From Agromyces sp. H17E-10 (lineage in GTDB: Bacteria; Actinomycetota; Actinomycetes; Actinomycetales; Microbacteriaceae): a stretch of DNA of 64,000 nucleotides. Below, in pieces: positions 50,188 to 58,542 of the stretch. A program made the translations under genes and the position numbers. The stretch spans positions 2,046,001 through 2,110,000 of the forward strand of contig NZ_CP095042.1 of assembly GCF_022919715.1 (NCBI RefSeq), in the 5' to 3' direction. The notes under the pieces are model-generated. The model had not been told where the DNA came from. It saw only the letters and a program-made list of their open reading frames with translations, and made no database searches. How positions within the stretch are numbered: the first letter of the stretch is position 1; each line of letters starts with the position of its first letter.

Positions 50188-51650
50188 CACGCCGCCTCCT
50201 CGTCGTCGTCGGCGACCCGGGCGCCATTGCCGAGCGCCGGCCGGCCGTACGCCTCGAGCAACCGCAGCCAGACCTCGCTGACGGTGGGGAACGCGGGCAC
50301 CGCATGCCAGAGCCGTGCGAGCGGGATCTCGCCCACGATCGCCGTGGTCGCGGTCTGCACGAGTTCGGCGACCTCAGGCCCGGCGAACGTCGCCCCGACG
50401 ACGACGCCGCGTGCCTCGTCGACGACCATCCGCGCCGTCCCGCTGAAGCCGTCGCGTGAGAGCGCCGCTCCCGAGACGTGGCCGATCTCGTAGTCGACGA
50501 CGCGCACATCGAGCCCGGCGTCGCGTGCGGCTGCGGCGGTGAGCCCCACCGATGCGACCTCGGGGTCGGAGAACACGACGCTCGGCACGGCGTGGTGGTC
50601 GGCCGTGGCGACGTGTGCGCCCCACGGGGCGTCGTCGACCGGCAGCCCGAGGGCGCGGGCCGCGATCGCGTCGCCGGCCGCGCGAGCCTGGTACTTGCCC
50701 TGGTGGGTGAGCAGCGCGCGTCCGTTGACGTCGCCGACGGCGTAGAGCCACTCGCTGCCGTCGACGAGCATCGTGTCGTCGACCCGAAGGCGCTGCGCGG
50801 GATCGAGCCCCACCGTCTCGAGGCCGAGCCCGTCGACGGCCGCCCGGCGGCCGGTGGCGACGAGCACCTCGGATGCCTCGACGACGCCGCCGTCGGTCGT
50901 GATCGTGACGCGCTCGCCGACCCGGTCGACCCGTTCGACCGCGGTGTGCTCGAGCACCGTCACGCCGAGCTCGCGCAGTCCCGCGGTGACCTGCTCGCCG
51001 GCGAACGGCTCGAACGCGCCGAGCAGCCCGCTCCGGGCGACCACGGTCACCTCGCTGCCGAACCCGGCGAACGCGGTCGCGATCTCGACCGCGACGACTC
51101 CGCCGCCGAGGATCGCGAGCCGCTCGGGCACGCTCGTGGCGCTCGTCGCCTCGCGGCTCGTCCAGGGCGCCGCCTCGGCCAGCCCGGGCACGTCGGGAAG
51201 CACGGGTACCGAACCGGTCGCGAGCGCGACCGCGTGGCGGGCGGTGACGACCGTGGTCTGGCCGTCGTCGCCGATCACGGTGACCTCACGGGGCCCGCTG
51301 AGCCGGCCGCTGCCGCGCAGCAGGCCGATGTCCGCGCTCTCGAGCCAGGCGACCTGCCCGGCGTCCGACCGGTGGTCGGTGAACCGGTCGCGGCGGGCGA
51401 GGACGGCCGCGACGTCGAGTTCGCCGGTCACCGCTTCGGCGGCTCCGGGAAGGGCGCGCGCGAGTCGCAGCACGTGCGCCGAGCGGAGCATCGCCTTCGA
51501 AGGGATGCACGCCCAGTACGAGCACTCGCCGCCGACGAGCTCACGTTCGACGATCAGGGTGTCGAGTCCGGCCTGTGCGGTGCGGTCGGCGACGTTCTCC
51601 CCGACGGGGCCCGCTCCGATCACGACGACGTCGACGGTACGGCGGTTCAT
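50187..51650 (-). CDS. Pyridine nucleotide-disulfide oxidoreductase
   Basis: A 487-residue flavoprotein of the dihydrolipoamide dehydrogenase/mercuric reductase/soluble transhydrogenase group. FAD-binding motif is VVVIGAGPVGENVADRTAQA, and the redox-active disulfide is C-x4-C in GGECSYWACIPSK (cysteines 5 apart, as usual). An NAD(P)-binding GGGVVAVEIATAFAGFGSEV follows and a C-terminal dimer domain is present. MerR- or pyruvate dehydrogenase genes are not adjacent, so the substrate is not known. ATG 51650 overlaps the stop of the small gene upstream. Confidence 0.9.
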   Translation of the reverse strand: MNRRTVDVVVIGAGPVGENVADRTAQAGLDTLIVERELVGGECSYWACIPSKAMLRSAHVLRLARALPGAAEAVTGELDVAAVLARRDRFTDHRSDAGQVAWLESADIGLLRGSGRLSGPREVTVIGDDGQTTVVTARHAVALATGSVPVLPDVPGLAEAAPWTSREATSATSVPERLAILGGGVVAVEIATAFAGFGSEVTVVARSGLLGAFEPFAGEQVTAGLRELGVTVLEHTAVERVDRVGERVTITTDGGVVEASEVLVATGRRAAVDGLGLETVGLDPAQRLRVDDTMLVDGSEWLYAVGDVNGRALLTHQGKYQARAAGDAIAARALGLPVDDAPWGAHVATADHHAVPSVVFSDPEVASVGLTAAAARDAGLDVRVVDYEIGHVSGAALSRDGFSGTARMVVDEARGVVVGATFAGPEVAELVQTATTAIVGEIPLARLWHAVPAFPTVSEVWLRLLEAYGRPALGNGARVADDDEEAA

Positions 51651-51892
51651 GCTTCTGCTCCTTCTGCGGCACCGGCCTGCGCCGGTGCGTCGGTTCGGGT
51701 CGATTCGAATCGGATGCCTCGTGCGGCGAGTGCCTCGGCGAGATGCCGGGCGTACCACCCGGGCCAGGCCTCGTCGTACACGCCGCCGAGCTGCTCGGTC
51801 TCGTACGCGCCGTGCGCGGCTGCGGTCTCGACGAGCAGCTCGTGCAGCAGTTGCTCGGCGTCGCGTTCGGTCGATGGGGTCATCTCGTTCAT
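51647..51892 (-). CDS. Small acidic protein of the oxidoreductase operon
   Basis: An 81-residue acidic protein (start MNEMTPSTERD; ATG at 51883 also possible). The middle region HGAYETEQLGGVYDEAWPGW followed by YARHLAEALAARG looks conserved and helical. I do not recognise a family. Its stop overlaps the oxidoreductase start by ATGA, and it lies 20 bases after the VOC gene, so the three may be one operon. Confidence 0.65.
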   Translation of the reverse strand: MNEMTPSTERDAEQLLHELLVETAAAHGAYETEQLGGVYDEAWPGWYARHLAEALAARGIRFESTRTDAPAQAGAAEGAEA

Positions 51893-51912
51893 CCTGCGCT
51901 CGCTCGCGCTGG

Positions 51913-52353
51913 TCAGCGACCCGGCGCGCGGGTCACGATCTCCTGCAGCACCCAGCCGTTGCCGTCGGGATCGGTGAACGACGCGAACGAGCCGTACGAG
52001 GCGCGCGCCGGGTGCGGCCCGCTGATCCGGCCGGCGCCGCCGGCACGGTGGAAGGCGCCGTCGCTGTGCCACACGTCGCTGATGTCGACTCCCGCGGCGG
52101 CGATCTCGTCACGCGCGGCGACGATGTCGGTCACGACCAGGTGCAGCTCCTGCACCGAGCCCGGCGCCTGGTCGGTGATGCCCGAGCCGAAGATGATCGA
52201 CGCGGCCGACCCCGGCGGCGTGAGCTGCACGACGCGGAAGCCGTCGTCGAAGGCGAAGTCCGCGTCGAGGCGGAAGTCGAGGCCGCGGTAGAAGGCGATG
52301 CTTCGGTCGACATCGGCGACGGGGAGGACGACGACTTCGAGTTTGAGTTCCAT
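51913..52353 (-). CDS. VOC (glyoxalase/bleomycin resistance)-fold protein
   Basis: A 146-residue member of the vicinal oxygen chelate superfamily: start LKLEVVVLPVADVDRSIAFY, then a beta-alpha-beta-beta-beta repeat with HLVVTDIVAARDEIAAAG and FTDPDGNGWVLQEI. Metal-ligand positions (H/E) are partly kept. AAAGGAG precedes the ATG. It is divergent from a CGNR-type regulator, with two copies of that regulator's likely operator in front of it. Confidence 0.87.
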   Translation of the reverse strand: MELKLEVVVLPVADVDRSIAFYRGLDFRLDADFAFDDGFRVVQLTPPGSAASIIFGSGITDQAPGSVQELHLVVTDIVAARDEIAAAGVDISDVWHSDGAFHRAGGAGRISGPHPARASYGSFASFTDPDGNGWVLQEIVTRAPGR

Positions 52354-52383
52354 TGCTGCTCCTTTGGGGTTCGACGCGCTGCG

Positions 52384-52402
52384 TCACTGGTTGAACTGGT
52401 GA
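52384..52402. promoter_or_regulatory. CGNR operator copy 1 (VOC side)
   Basis: TCACTGGTTGAACTGGTGA, a 19-bp dyad matching TCACC.GT...AC.GGTGA with two mismatches. It lies 31 bases upstream of the VOC start. Confidence 0.6.
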
Positions 52403-52422
52403 CGAGCTTGCCCGAGAATGCG

Positions 52423-52441
52423 TCACCTGTCAAGCCGGTGA
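52423..52441. promoter_or_regulatory. CGNR operator copy 2
   Basis: TCACCTGTCAAGCCGGTGA, the same TCACC/GGTGA dyad, between the two divergent genes. Confidence 0.6.
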
Positions 52442-52475
52442 CGCATTGAATTCTTAACCCTTGCGAAATCGATGA

Positions 52476-52494
52476 TCACCAGTCAGACTGGTGA
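52476..52494. promoter_or_regulatory. CGNR operator copy 3 (overlapping the regulator's start region)
   Basis: TCACCAGTCAGACTGGTGA is a perfect 19-bp palindrome ending two bases before the ATG at 52496. It overlaps an alternative ATG at 52472, so binding would block expression of the CGNR gene. Confidence 0.7.
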
Positions 52495-52495
52495 C

Positions 52496-53050
52496 ATGCA
52501 GTTCGCCTTCCCGTGCGGTCACCCAGTCCTCGACTTCGTCGGCACGCTTCAGGCGCGCCGCGAACCGGCGCCGGTCGAGCGTTTCGAGACGCCGGCCGAC
52601 GTCGACACCTGGTTCGTCGAGTCGGGGCTCGCCGATCACGCGCCGGGATTCGGCGCGCGCGACCGCGAGCACGCCATCGCCCTGCGCGAGGCGATCTACC
52701 TGCTCGTGCGCGAACGCATGAACGGCCGACGGCTCGACGACGAGGCGTGCACCGAGCTCAACCGCGTCGCGTCGGCCCGGCCGGCGACGCTGCAGCTCGG
52801 CGACGACGGTGTGACGATCGAGGCGACGCCTGCCCAGGCGCTGTCGACCCTCGCGCGTCAGGCGATCGAGCTCATCGCAGGCCCCGAGACGACGAAGATC
52901 AAGGAGTGCGGGCGTCCGGTCTGCACGCAGGTCTACCTCGACGACTCGCGCGGCGGTCGCCGCGAGTGGTGCTCGATGGACACCTGCGGCAGCCGCATGA
53001 AGGCCGCGGCCTACCGCGCGCGCAAGCGCGCCGTCGCGGCATCCGCGTGA
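52496..53050 (+). CDS. CGNR zinc-finger regulator
   Basis: A 184-residue regulator of the ABATE/CGNR type. The N-terminal region starts FAFPCGHPVLDFVGTLQARR and ends in the C-terminal CGNR zinc finger: cysteines in KECGRPVCTQVYLDDS and REWCSMDTCGSRMKAAAYRA. The ATG at 52496 is preferred because homologues begin with the GHPxLDF block; a start at 52472 would lie within operator copy 3. Three palindromes around the gene suggest it represses itself and the divergent VOC gene. Confidence 0.86.
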   Translation: MQFAFPCGHPVLDFVGTLQARREPAPVERFETPADVDTWFVESGLADHAPGFGARDREHAIALREAIYLLVRERMNGRRLDDEACTELNRVASARPATLQLGDDGVTIEATPAQALSTLARQAIELIAGPETTKIKECGRPVCTQVYLDDSRGGRREWCSMDTCGSRMKAAAYRARKRAVAASA

Positions 53051-53110
53051 TGCGAGCTCGAGCTCCAGGGCGGCCGCGACCGAGCGGTGCTGACCCGGAT
53101 CAGGCCGTGG

Positions 53111-53509
53111 CTACGAGAGTCGCTCGAACACCATCGTCGCCTGCACGCGGTCGCCTCCGCCGAAGCCTCCGCTTCCGGACGACGTGGTGCTGATGGTGTG
53201 CAAGCGGTACCCGAGTGCGGCCTGCTTGTTGATCACGCTCTCGAGTTCGGTGAGATTCCCCGATCCGCTGCCGAAGAACTTCTCCTTGAGCACGACCTGG
53301 AGGACGACGTAACTCATCCCGGTCGGCGCGGGCCGGGGTTGGGCGCCCGCGACGGCGTCGGCCTGCGCGCGGCCGATCATCCCGTCGAGTCCCGGGACCC
53401 TCGGGGCGGGCGGCTGCACCGAGTCCGTCCAGTTCTGGCCGTCCCACCACCTCTTCGTACCGGTTCCGTCGTCGTACCAGCCCGCTTGCGTCTCGGCCAA
53501 TCGCCTCAC
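53111..53509 (-). CDS. DUF2510-domain protein with DUF4177-like C-terminus
   Basis: A 132-residue protein. The N-terminus (ETQAGWYDDGTGTKRWWDGQ) is a DUF2510 motif, a short tryptophan-rich domain common in actinobacteria. After a Pro-rich linker, a C-terminal segment (YVVLQVVLKEKFFGSGSGNL, then ALGYRLHTISTTSSGSGG) resembles DUF4177. It starts with GTG at 53509 (GGAG upstream). Function unknown; small envelope-linked proteins often carry DUF2510. Confidence 0.75.
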   Translation of the reverse strand: MRRLAETQAGWYDDGTGTKRWWDGQNWTDSVQPPAPRVPGLDGMIGRAQADAVAGAQPRPAPTGMSYVVLQVVLKEKFFGSGSGNLTELESVINKQAALGYRLHTISTTSSGSGGFGGGDRVQATMVFERLS

Positions 53510-53672
53510 CGCTCCAATCCGATCACCGGTGTCCGGAATCCCCTGACGGCTCTCACGGTAGCGCCCTCCGCGGCTTCGTGGTGGGGAGTGCTGGCGTGCG
53601 GCCGCGCCCGTCGGTAACGTCGGCGAGGTGTCTCCGCGTCGTCCGGACGGGGACGACCGACGAAGGAGAACA

Positions 53673-54068
53673 ATGCCCTCGAAGATCGACGCCATCAACA
53701 TCACCGCACGCGATCACGAGTCGCTCGGCGCCTTCTGGCAGTCGCTGCTCGGCCTGCAGGAGGACCCGAACGACCCGAACAACCCGGGCGACCCGGTCAC
53801 GGTCTACCTCACCGAGCCGCTGGCGATCCGGGTCTACATCCAGCCCGTCGACGAGGGCAAGGAATTCTCGCCGCGGATCCACCTCGACCTCACGCCGGTC
53901 GACACCACGCGGGACGCCGAGGTCGCGCGACTCGAGGAGCTGGGGGCCACGATCGTCGCCGACCGTCGCCGCGAGAACGGCACCGGCTACGTCACCATGA
54001 GCGACGTCGACGGCAACGAGTTCTGCGTGCAGCGCAGCGCCGAAGAGGTCGCTGCGAACGGCCACTGA
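53673..54068 (+). CDS. VOC/glyoxalase-like protein
   Basis: A 131-residue VOC-superfamily protein: start PSKIDAINITARDHESLGAF, then IHLDLTPVDTTRDAEVARLE and VTMSDVDGNEFCVQRSAEEV. Repeated Asn/Asp/Pro residues (DPNDPNNPGDP) mark a surface loop. GAAGGAG precedes the ATG. Substrate unknown. It is convergent with the ASCH gene. Confidence 0.85.
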   Translation: MPSKIDAINITARDHESLGAFWQSLLGLQEDPNDPNNPGDPVTVYLTEPLAIRVYIQPVDEGKEFSPRIHLDLTPVDTTRDAEVARLEELGATIVADRRRENGTGYVTMSDVDGNEFCVQRSAEEVAANGH

Positions 54069-54080
54069 GGGTCGCGGCAG

Positions 54081-54554
54081 TCAGCCCACCGGATCGACGA
54101 GCTCGAACCGCTCGCACAGCACCGGCATGTCGGGGGCGAAGCCGCGCGGGTTCTCGGAGTGCTCGCGCCAGTAGCGCTCGTGGATCTCGCGCCAGGCGCG
54201 AAGCGTACGGTCGCCCTCGCCCTCGGAGCGCGCGTGCTCCTCGTCGACCTCGTCGAAGGGGACGACCCGGACGCTGGTCGTGCGGATCACGGCCCGCGGC
54301 GAGCCGCCGCCGTCGAGGATGATGCTGAGGTCGCCCGCCTCCGGCACCCGCTCACCCGTCTCCTCGTAGTCCCAGACCGACGAGGCCGTGCCGGTCTTGA
54401 TTCCGGCGAGCACGAGCTCGAGCAGGCCGTCGGCGTGCTCGGCGGTGGCGCCGAACGGCCAGGCCTCGGGGATCTCGGCGGGCAGCGACGTGATGCGCGA
54501 CCGCACCTCGCGCCAGTACGCGGTCAGGGCTTCGGGCGACGCGGTGATCGTCAT
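54081..54554 (-). CDS. ASCH-domain protein
   Basis: A 157-residue ASCH protein (PUA-like RNA-binding fold). Typical blocks are WPFGATAEHADGLLELVLAG, IKTGTASSVWDYEETGE and GDLSIILDGGGSPRAVIRTT; ASCH enzymes such as YqfB can hydrolyse N4-acetylcytidine, but that is only one branch. AAGGAAC precedes the ATG. A tRNA gene lies directly upstream on the same strand. Confidence 0.88.
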   Translation of the reverse strand: MTITASPEALTAYWREVRSRITSLPAEIPEAWPFGATAEHADGLLELVLAGIKTGTASSVWDYEETGERVPEAGDLSIILDGGGSPRAVIRTTSVRVVPFDEVDEEHARSEGEGDRTLRAWREIHERYWREHSENPRGFAPDMPVLCERFELVDPVG

Positions 54555-54579
54555 CGTGTTCCTTCGAGGGGCATTCCAG

Positions 54580-54650
54580 AGCCGATGACGGGAATCGAAC
54601 CCGCGCTGTCTGCTTGGGAAGCAGAAGTTCTACCATTGAACTACATCGGC
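54580..54650 (-). tRNA. tRNA-Gly(CCC)
   Basis: A 71-nt cloverleaf (without encoded CCA). Acceptor GCCGATG pairs with CATCGGC (discriminator U at 54580). D-arm AGTTCAATGGTAGAAC, anticodon stem-loop TCTGC-TTCCCAA-GCAGA with anticodon CCC, and the T-arm GGGTTCGATTCCC are all canonical. It lies between the ASCH gene and the lipoprotein at 54770. Confidence 0.95.
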
Positions 54651-54769
54651 GTACGCCGCTCGGCGACGTGGAACTCATCCTAACAACGCCGACGTGATTC
54701 GCCGCATCCGTTCGCTCAACCCCCGCGAATGTGCCGCCACCGGCATGAGTGCTGCAGCAGGATGGCGGA

Positions 54770-55606
54770 ATGCGCGCACCGAAGCACGTCGTCATCGGGG
54801 GAATCGTCGTCGGCCTCGCCGTCGCACTGGCAGGTTGCGCCGCGAGCGCGGGCAGTGCCGAGCCCGAACTCATCGAGCAGGCCGAGACACTCGCGCGTGA
54901 CGTCGGGTTCGTCTCGCAGTCCGTCGGACTCGAGCGCCCCGAAGATGCGACCGCCGCGTACGCGCGTCGGGCGGTGCAGTACCTCGCGACCACGGGCGTG
55001 CCCGATCGGGGTGCCACCTCCGACTGGGGGCCGGCGCCCGACCAGGCGACGCCGTTCCGGCTCGTCGCGATCGAACCCGAACCGGATGCCGCGTGGGAGG
55101 CGCCGGTCGGCGCGATCGTGCTCGCGAGCCGGATCACGGATGCCTCGGCGAGCGACGATCGCGAGCGCGACTTCTGCGTCCGACTCCGCTTCGACCGCTG
55201 GGGCGTCGTCGACGGCGGCATCGAGAAGACGTCGTGCCCCGACCCGCTCGTCGAGGTCGAGCCGCCGGCCGACGAACGGCCGGTCATCCCCGATGCCGCC
55301 GAGGCCGTCGCGATCGAGGTGCTCACGGGCGCGGGCGATGCGAGCGCCGCCGAACTCGCGGCAACCGTCACCGCCCGCTTGGAGGGCGAGACCGACGGTC
55401 GCGCGCTCGCCGAGGTCGACGTGCAGCGCGACGGCGACCGGATCGGCCTCGCGATGCGGGACGCCGACGACTGCCTGCTCGTGCGGTCGGCCGACGGCGT
55501 GGTCGAGCGCCTGCACGTTTCGGACGTGCTGCTGCAGGACGGGGAGCTCGGGTGCCGGGCCGACACCGCCATGATGGCCGACGACGAGTTCCCGACGACG
55601 CACTGA
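54770..55606 (+). CDS. Lipoprotein of unknown function
   Basis: A 278-residue lipoprotein: MRAPKHVVIGGIVVGLAVAL followed by lipobox AGC (C23). The mature part is acidic with three cysteines, two of which (RDFCVRLRF and IEKTSCPDP) probably bond. No catalytic or binding motif of a known family is seen. AGGATGGCGG precedes the ATG. It lies between the tRNA and the dcd gene and is unlikely to be cotranscribed with dcd, which has its own leaderless promoter. Confidence 0.75.
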   Translation: MRAPKHVVIGGIVVGLAVALAGCAASAGSAEPELIEQAETLARDVGFVSQSVGLERPEDATAAYARRAVQYLATTGVPDRGATSDWGPAPDQATPFRLVAIEPEPDAAWEAPVGAIVLASRITDASASDDRERDFCVRLRFDRWGVVDGGIEKTSCPDPLVEVEPPADERPVIPDAAEAVAIEVLTGAGDASAAELAATVTARLEGETDGRALAEVDVQRDGDRIGLAMRDADDCLLVRSADGVVERLHVSDVLLQDGELGCRADTAMMADDEFPTTH

Positions 55607-55625
55607 GGCAGCGGCGCGCGCTCGG

Positions 55626-55631
55626 TAGGCT
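55626..55631 (+). promoter_or_regulatory. -10 box of the leaderless dcd promoter
   Basis: TAGGCT, 6 bases before the GTG start at 55638, identical in word and spacing to the CopD-CtaG promoter at 17832. No ribosome site lies between. Confidence 0.6.
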
Positions 55632-55637
55632 GGGCGC

Positions 55638-56243
55638 GTGCTGCTCTCCGACCGCGACATCCGTTCCGAGCTCGAGCTGGGGCGCATCGCGCTCGAACCG
55701 AGCGACCCGTCGATGCTGCAGCCGTCGTCGGTCGACGTGCGGCTCGACCGGTACTTCCGGCTGTTCGACAACCACAAGTACCCCTACATCGACCCGGCCG
55801 AGGACCAGCCCGAGCTGACCCACCTCATCGAGGTGAAGCCCGACGAGCCGTTCATCCTGCACCCGGGCGAGTTCGTGCTCGGCTCGACGTACGAGCAGGT
55901 CACGCTGCCCGACGACGTCGCCGCGCGCCTCGAGGGCAAGAGCTCGCTCGGACGGCTCGGCCTGCTCACGCACTCGACCGCCGGCTTCATCGACCCGGGT
56001 TTCACGGGGCACGTCACGCTCGAGTTGTCGAACGTCGCGACCCTGCCGATCAAGCTCTGGCCGGGCATGAAGATCGGGCAGCTCTGCTTCTTCCGGCTGT
56101 CGTCGCCGGCCGAGCAGCCGTACGGGTCGACGGCGTACGCGAGCCGGTACCTGGGGCAGCGCGGGCCGACGGCGTCGCGCTCGTTCCAGAACTTCCACCG
56201 CACCGACGTGGGCGTCACCGACGCCGGGTCGAAGGGCGAATAG
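55638..56243 (+). CDS. dcd: dCTP deaminase
   Basis: A 201-residue trimeric dCTP deaminase. Active-site blocks [10 protein letters not shown] and [14 protein letters not shown] (glutamate acting as base) and the C-terminal [12 protein letters not shown] are intact. It supplies dUMP precursor for dTTP; in actinobacteria such enzymes may also hydrolyse dUTP, but sequence alone does not decide. GTG start, leaderless. Confidence 0.95.
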   Translation: MLLSDRDIRSELELGRIALEPSDPSMLQPSSVDVRLDRYFRLFDNHKYPYIDPAEDQPELTHLIEVKPDEPFILHPGEFVLGSTYEQVTLPDDVAARLEGKSSLGRLGLLTHSTAGFIDPGFTGHVTLELSNVATLPIKLWPGMKIGQLCFFRLSSPAEQPYGSTAYASRYLGQRGPTASRSFQNFHRTDVGVTDAGSKGE

Positions 56244-56363
56244 GGCCGGCCGGGTCTGCCCTCGCGGGCGGATACTCGCTGTCGGGCCCGGTGCGCAAGC
56301 CCGTTGCCGGCACGGCCGTGCGGCGATTCGATGGGATGACCCGGCCTGAGGAGGCGCATCCCC

Positions 56364-56879
56364 ATGGACACCAGCACGATCGTCTGGATCATCGTCGGCA
56401 TCGTGGTCGTCATCGCGATCGTCGTCATCGTCGTGTTCGTCACCCGTCGACGGCGCCACGAGGCGAAGCTCGAGGCCGATCGCCGCAAGGCAGCCCATCT
56501 CCGCCAGCAGGCGGCCGAGACCGACGCGGCGGCACGCCAGCGCGAGGCCGACGCCGCACAGGCAGCCGCCGCGGCGAAGCAGGCCGAGGCGGCGGCGGCG
56601 CAGGCTCGGCTCGACTCCGATCGGCTCGCCGAGACGAGCGCCGAACGGCAGTCGGCGGCGGCCGATCTCCACACCGAGGCGCAGGACCGCCTGCGCAAGG
56701 CCGACGAGGTCGACCCCGACGTCGACCGGGATCGGGGCGATGCCGACGCCCGCGGCGACGTCCGGCGTGACGACCTCCGGCGTGACGACGTGCGCCGTGA
56801 CGATGCGCGTCGCGACGACGTCGACCGCGGTGACGTCGCCCCCGGCGGCACCCGCCGCGACGACGACGCCGTGCGCTGA
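56364..56879 (+). CDS. Single-pass membrane protein with charged repeats
   Basis: A 171-residue protein: one N-terminal membrane helix (TIVWIIVGIVVVIAIVVIVV), then a long Ala/Glu/Arg-rich coiled-coil and, near the C-terminus, tandem RRDD repeats (RRDDLRRDDVRRDDARRDDV). The repeats are mirrored in the DNA (CGTGACGAC-type units at 56758-56830). GAGGAGG precedes the ATG. Function unknown; a stress-type cytoplasmic-facing anchor is possible. Confidence 0.7.
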   Translation: MDTSTIVWIIVGIVVVIAIVVIVVFVTRRRRHEAKLEADRRKAAHLRQQAAETDAAARQREADAAQAAAAAKQAEAAAAQARLDSDRLAETSAERQSAAADLHTEAQDRLRKADEVDPDVDRDRGDADARGDVRRDDLRRDDVRRDDARRDDVDRGDVAPGGTRRDDDAVR

Positions 56880-56924
56880 CCGCCACGATCCGCCCCGGCG
56901 GATGCGCGCACCACCGCGCTGCCC

Positions 56925-56930
56925 TACACT
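56925..56930 (+). promoter_or_regulatory. -10 box of the leaderless sigma factor promoter
   Basis: TACACT, 9 bases before the ATG at 56940, with no ribosome site between. Confidence 0.55.
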
Positions 56931-56939
56931 CTTGCGACC

Positions 56940-57593
56940 ATGGGCGATTTCGACGGCGTGCTCGCGCACGCGGCCTCCCGCGGGTGGTCGATGCCGCGGT
57001 CCGCGAGCGGCGGTGCCGAGGCATCCGACGGGTTCGAACGGGTGCTGCTCGCCGCGAAGGCGGGCGCGCCGTGGGCCTCGGCCGAGCTGTGGAACGCGCA
57101 CGCCGGCGCGGTGGCCGGCTTCCTGCGGGCACGGGGCTCGGCCGAGCCCGACGACCTCACGAGCGAGGTGTTCCTCGCCGTGTTCGACCGGCTCGATCGC
57201 TTCGAGGGCGGCGCTGCCGAGTTCCGCACGTTCGTGTTCACGATCGCGTACCGACGGCTCGTCGACGAGCTCCGTCGGCGCGCCCGGCACCCGTCGATCG
57301 AGGAGTGGGCCGACGAGGCCGACCCGCGGCGTGCGGCGAGCGCCGAAGACGAGGCGGTGGGTCGAATCGGGGATGCCGCGGCCAGGGCCATGCTCGACGG
57401 CCTGCCTCCCGACCAGCGCGACGTGATGGTGCTGCGCATCATCGGCGACCTCACCGTCGAGCAGGTCGCCGAGGTGCTCGGCAAGCGTGCGGGTGCGGTG
57501 AAGGCGCTCCAACGGCGGGCGCTCACGGCGCTCAGAAAAATGTTCCCCGCAGGGCGTACCCCTTCGGCGGCCTCCGACGATAGCGGTGAGTGA
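56940..57593 (+). CDS. ECF-type RNA polymerase sigma factor
   Basis: A 217-residue group 4 sigma factor. Region 2 lies at about 45-110 (LWNAHAGAVAGFLRARG; DDLTSEVFLAVFDRLDRF; FTIAYRRLVDELRRRAR) and region 4 at about 150-205 (LPPDQRDVMVLRIIGDLTVE; QVAEVLGKRAGAVKALQRRA). It is followed 1 base after its stop by a gene for a membrane protein with a possible anti-sigma role. The two GGAACC-N13-CGGACATAT elements found at 22509 and 61921 could be its targets; that is a hypothesis. Confidence 0.92.
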   Translation: MGDFDGVLAHAASRGWSMPRSASGGAEASDGFERVLLAAKAGAPWASAELWNAHAGAVAGFLRARGSAEPDDLTSEVFLAVFDRLDRFEGGAAEFRTFVFTIAYRRLVDELRRRARHPSIEEWADEADPRRAASAEDEAVGRIGDAAARAMLDGLPPDQRDVMVLRIIGDLTVEQVAEVLGKRAGAVKALQRRALTALRKMFPAGRTPSAASDDSGE

Positions 57594-57594
57594 G

Positions 57595-58443
57595 ATGAGC
57601 AACCGACGCATTCACGACGACGAGGCCGCAGCACTGCTGCGCGGCGAGGTGCCGCCTGCACGCGCCGACCTCGCGGGCGTGGCCGCCGCCGTCGCCGGGC
57701 TCCGGCGCGCTGCGGCGCCGACGGCGCCCCGTCCGTCGGCCGAGCTGCTGGCGCGGCTCGACGCCGATCGCGTCGCGTCGGGCTCGATCTCGTTCGACCC
57801 GAACGCAACGACTGCGGCGACGAACCCGACTCGTGCGGGCTCGTCACCGAGGACACGGAGAAGCAGAGTGGCATTCACTGGAATCGCCGGGCTCGGCCTG
57901 GCTGCGAAGATCGCGATCGGAGCTGCGGCCGCGACCGCGGCAGGGCTCACGGGAGTCGGCGCCGCCGGCGCAGCGGGCGTCCTGCCCGCCCCCGCACAGG
58001 AGGTCTTCGACGGCGTCACCGGTCACACCGATGAGCAGCCCGCAGGCGAGCACGGCACCGACCAGCAGGACCCGGGCGGCGAGCACATCAGCGACACCGG
58101 TCGCGAGCACCGCGAGTTCGGCCAGCAGACGGCCGACGACGCCCGCGAGAAGGGCGCCGAGCAGCGCGACGCCGCCCGCGAGAACGCGGAGGAGAAGCGC
58201 GAGGCCGGCCTCGACAAGGCCGACGACCACCGGCAGGACGCCGACGTTCCCGCCGGGCAGGGCGACGAGGCATCCGAGACCGGCCAGGAGGCCGCCGAAG
58301 ACGGTGCCGCGAACGGCGCCGACCAGAGCCAGGCCGGGCAGGAGACCGCGGACGACGCGGGCTCGACCGGCGCAGATCGCAGCGGCGGCGGTCAGTCGAC
58401 CGCTGGCGACGCACGTGACGGTTCCCCCACCCCCCAGCGATGA
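57595..58443 (+). CDS. Putative anti-sigma factor or sigma-linked membrane protein
   Basis: A 282-residue protein: cytoplasmic N-terminus (MSNRRIHDDEAAALLRGEVP), one membrane segment around residues 95-130 (GLAAKIAIGAAAATAAGLTG), then a long acidic, Glu/Asp/Gln/Ala-rich exported tail. Gene order directly after an ECF sigma factor is typical of a regulator pair, but the zinc-binding HxxxCxxC of ZAS anti-sigmas is absent. The ATG at 57595 has GGTGAG upstream and is 1 base from the sigma stop. Confidence 0.72.
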   Translation: MSNRRIHDDEAAALLRGEVPPARADLAGVAAAVAGLRRAAAPTAPRPSAELLARLDADRVASGSISFDPNATTAATNPTRAGSSPRTRRSRVAFTGIAGLGLAAKIAIGAAAATAAGLTGVGAAGAAGVLPAPAQEVFDGVTGHTDEQPAGEHGTDQQDPGGEHISDTGREHREFGQQTADDAREKGAEQRDAARENAEEKREAGLDKADDHRQDADVPAGQGDEASETGQEAAEDGAANGADQSQAGQETADDAGSTGADRSGGGQSTAGDARDGSPTPQR

Positions 58444-58480
58444 ACCTCTGACGTTCAACGCACCCGTCACGGCGCGACCG

Positions 58481-58516
58481 CGGAACGGGCTCCCGACCGG
58501 CTGGGAACCCGTTCCG
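58481..58516 (+). terminator. Terminator of the sigma/anti-sigma operon
   Basis: CGGAACGGG and CCCGTTCCG pair over 9 bases; an inner TCCC/GGGA stem continues the hairpin. TGTTTCTCC follows. Confidence 0.8.
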
Positions 58517-58542
58517 TGTTTCTCCGCCCGGGGGTCGCGGGT

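Noticed and set aside
54580..54650. Attachment site with an integrated island at the tRNA-Gly gene
   Set aside because: No direct repeat of the tRNA 3' end and no integrase were found nearby.
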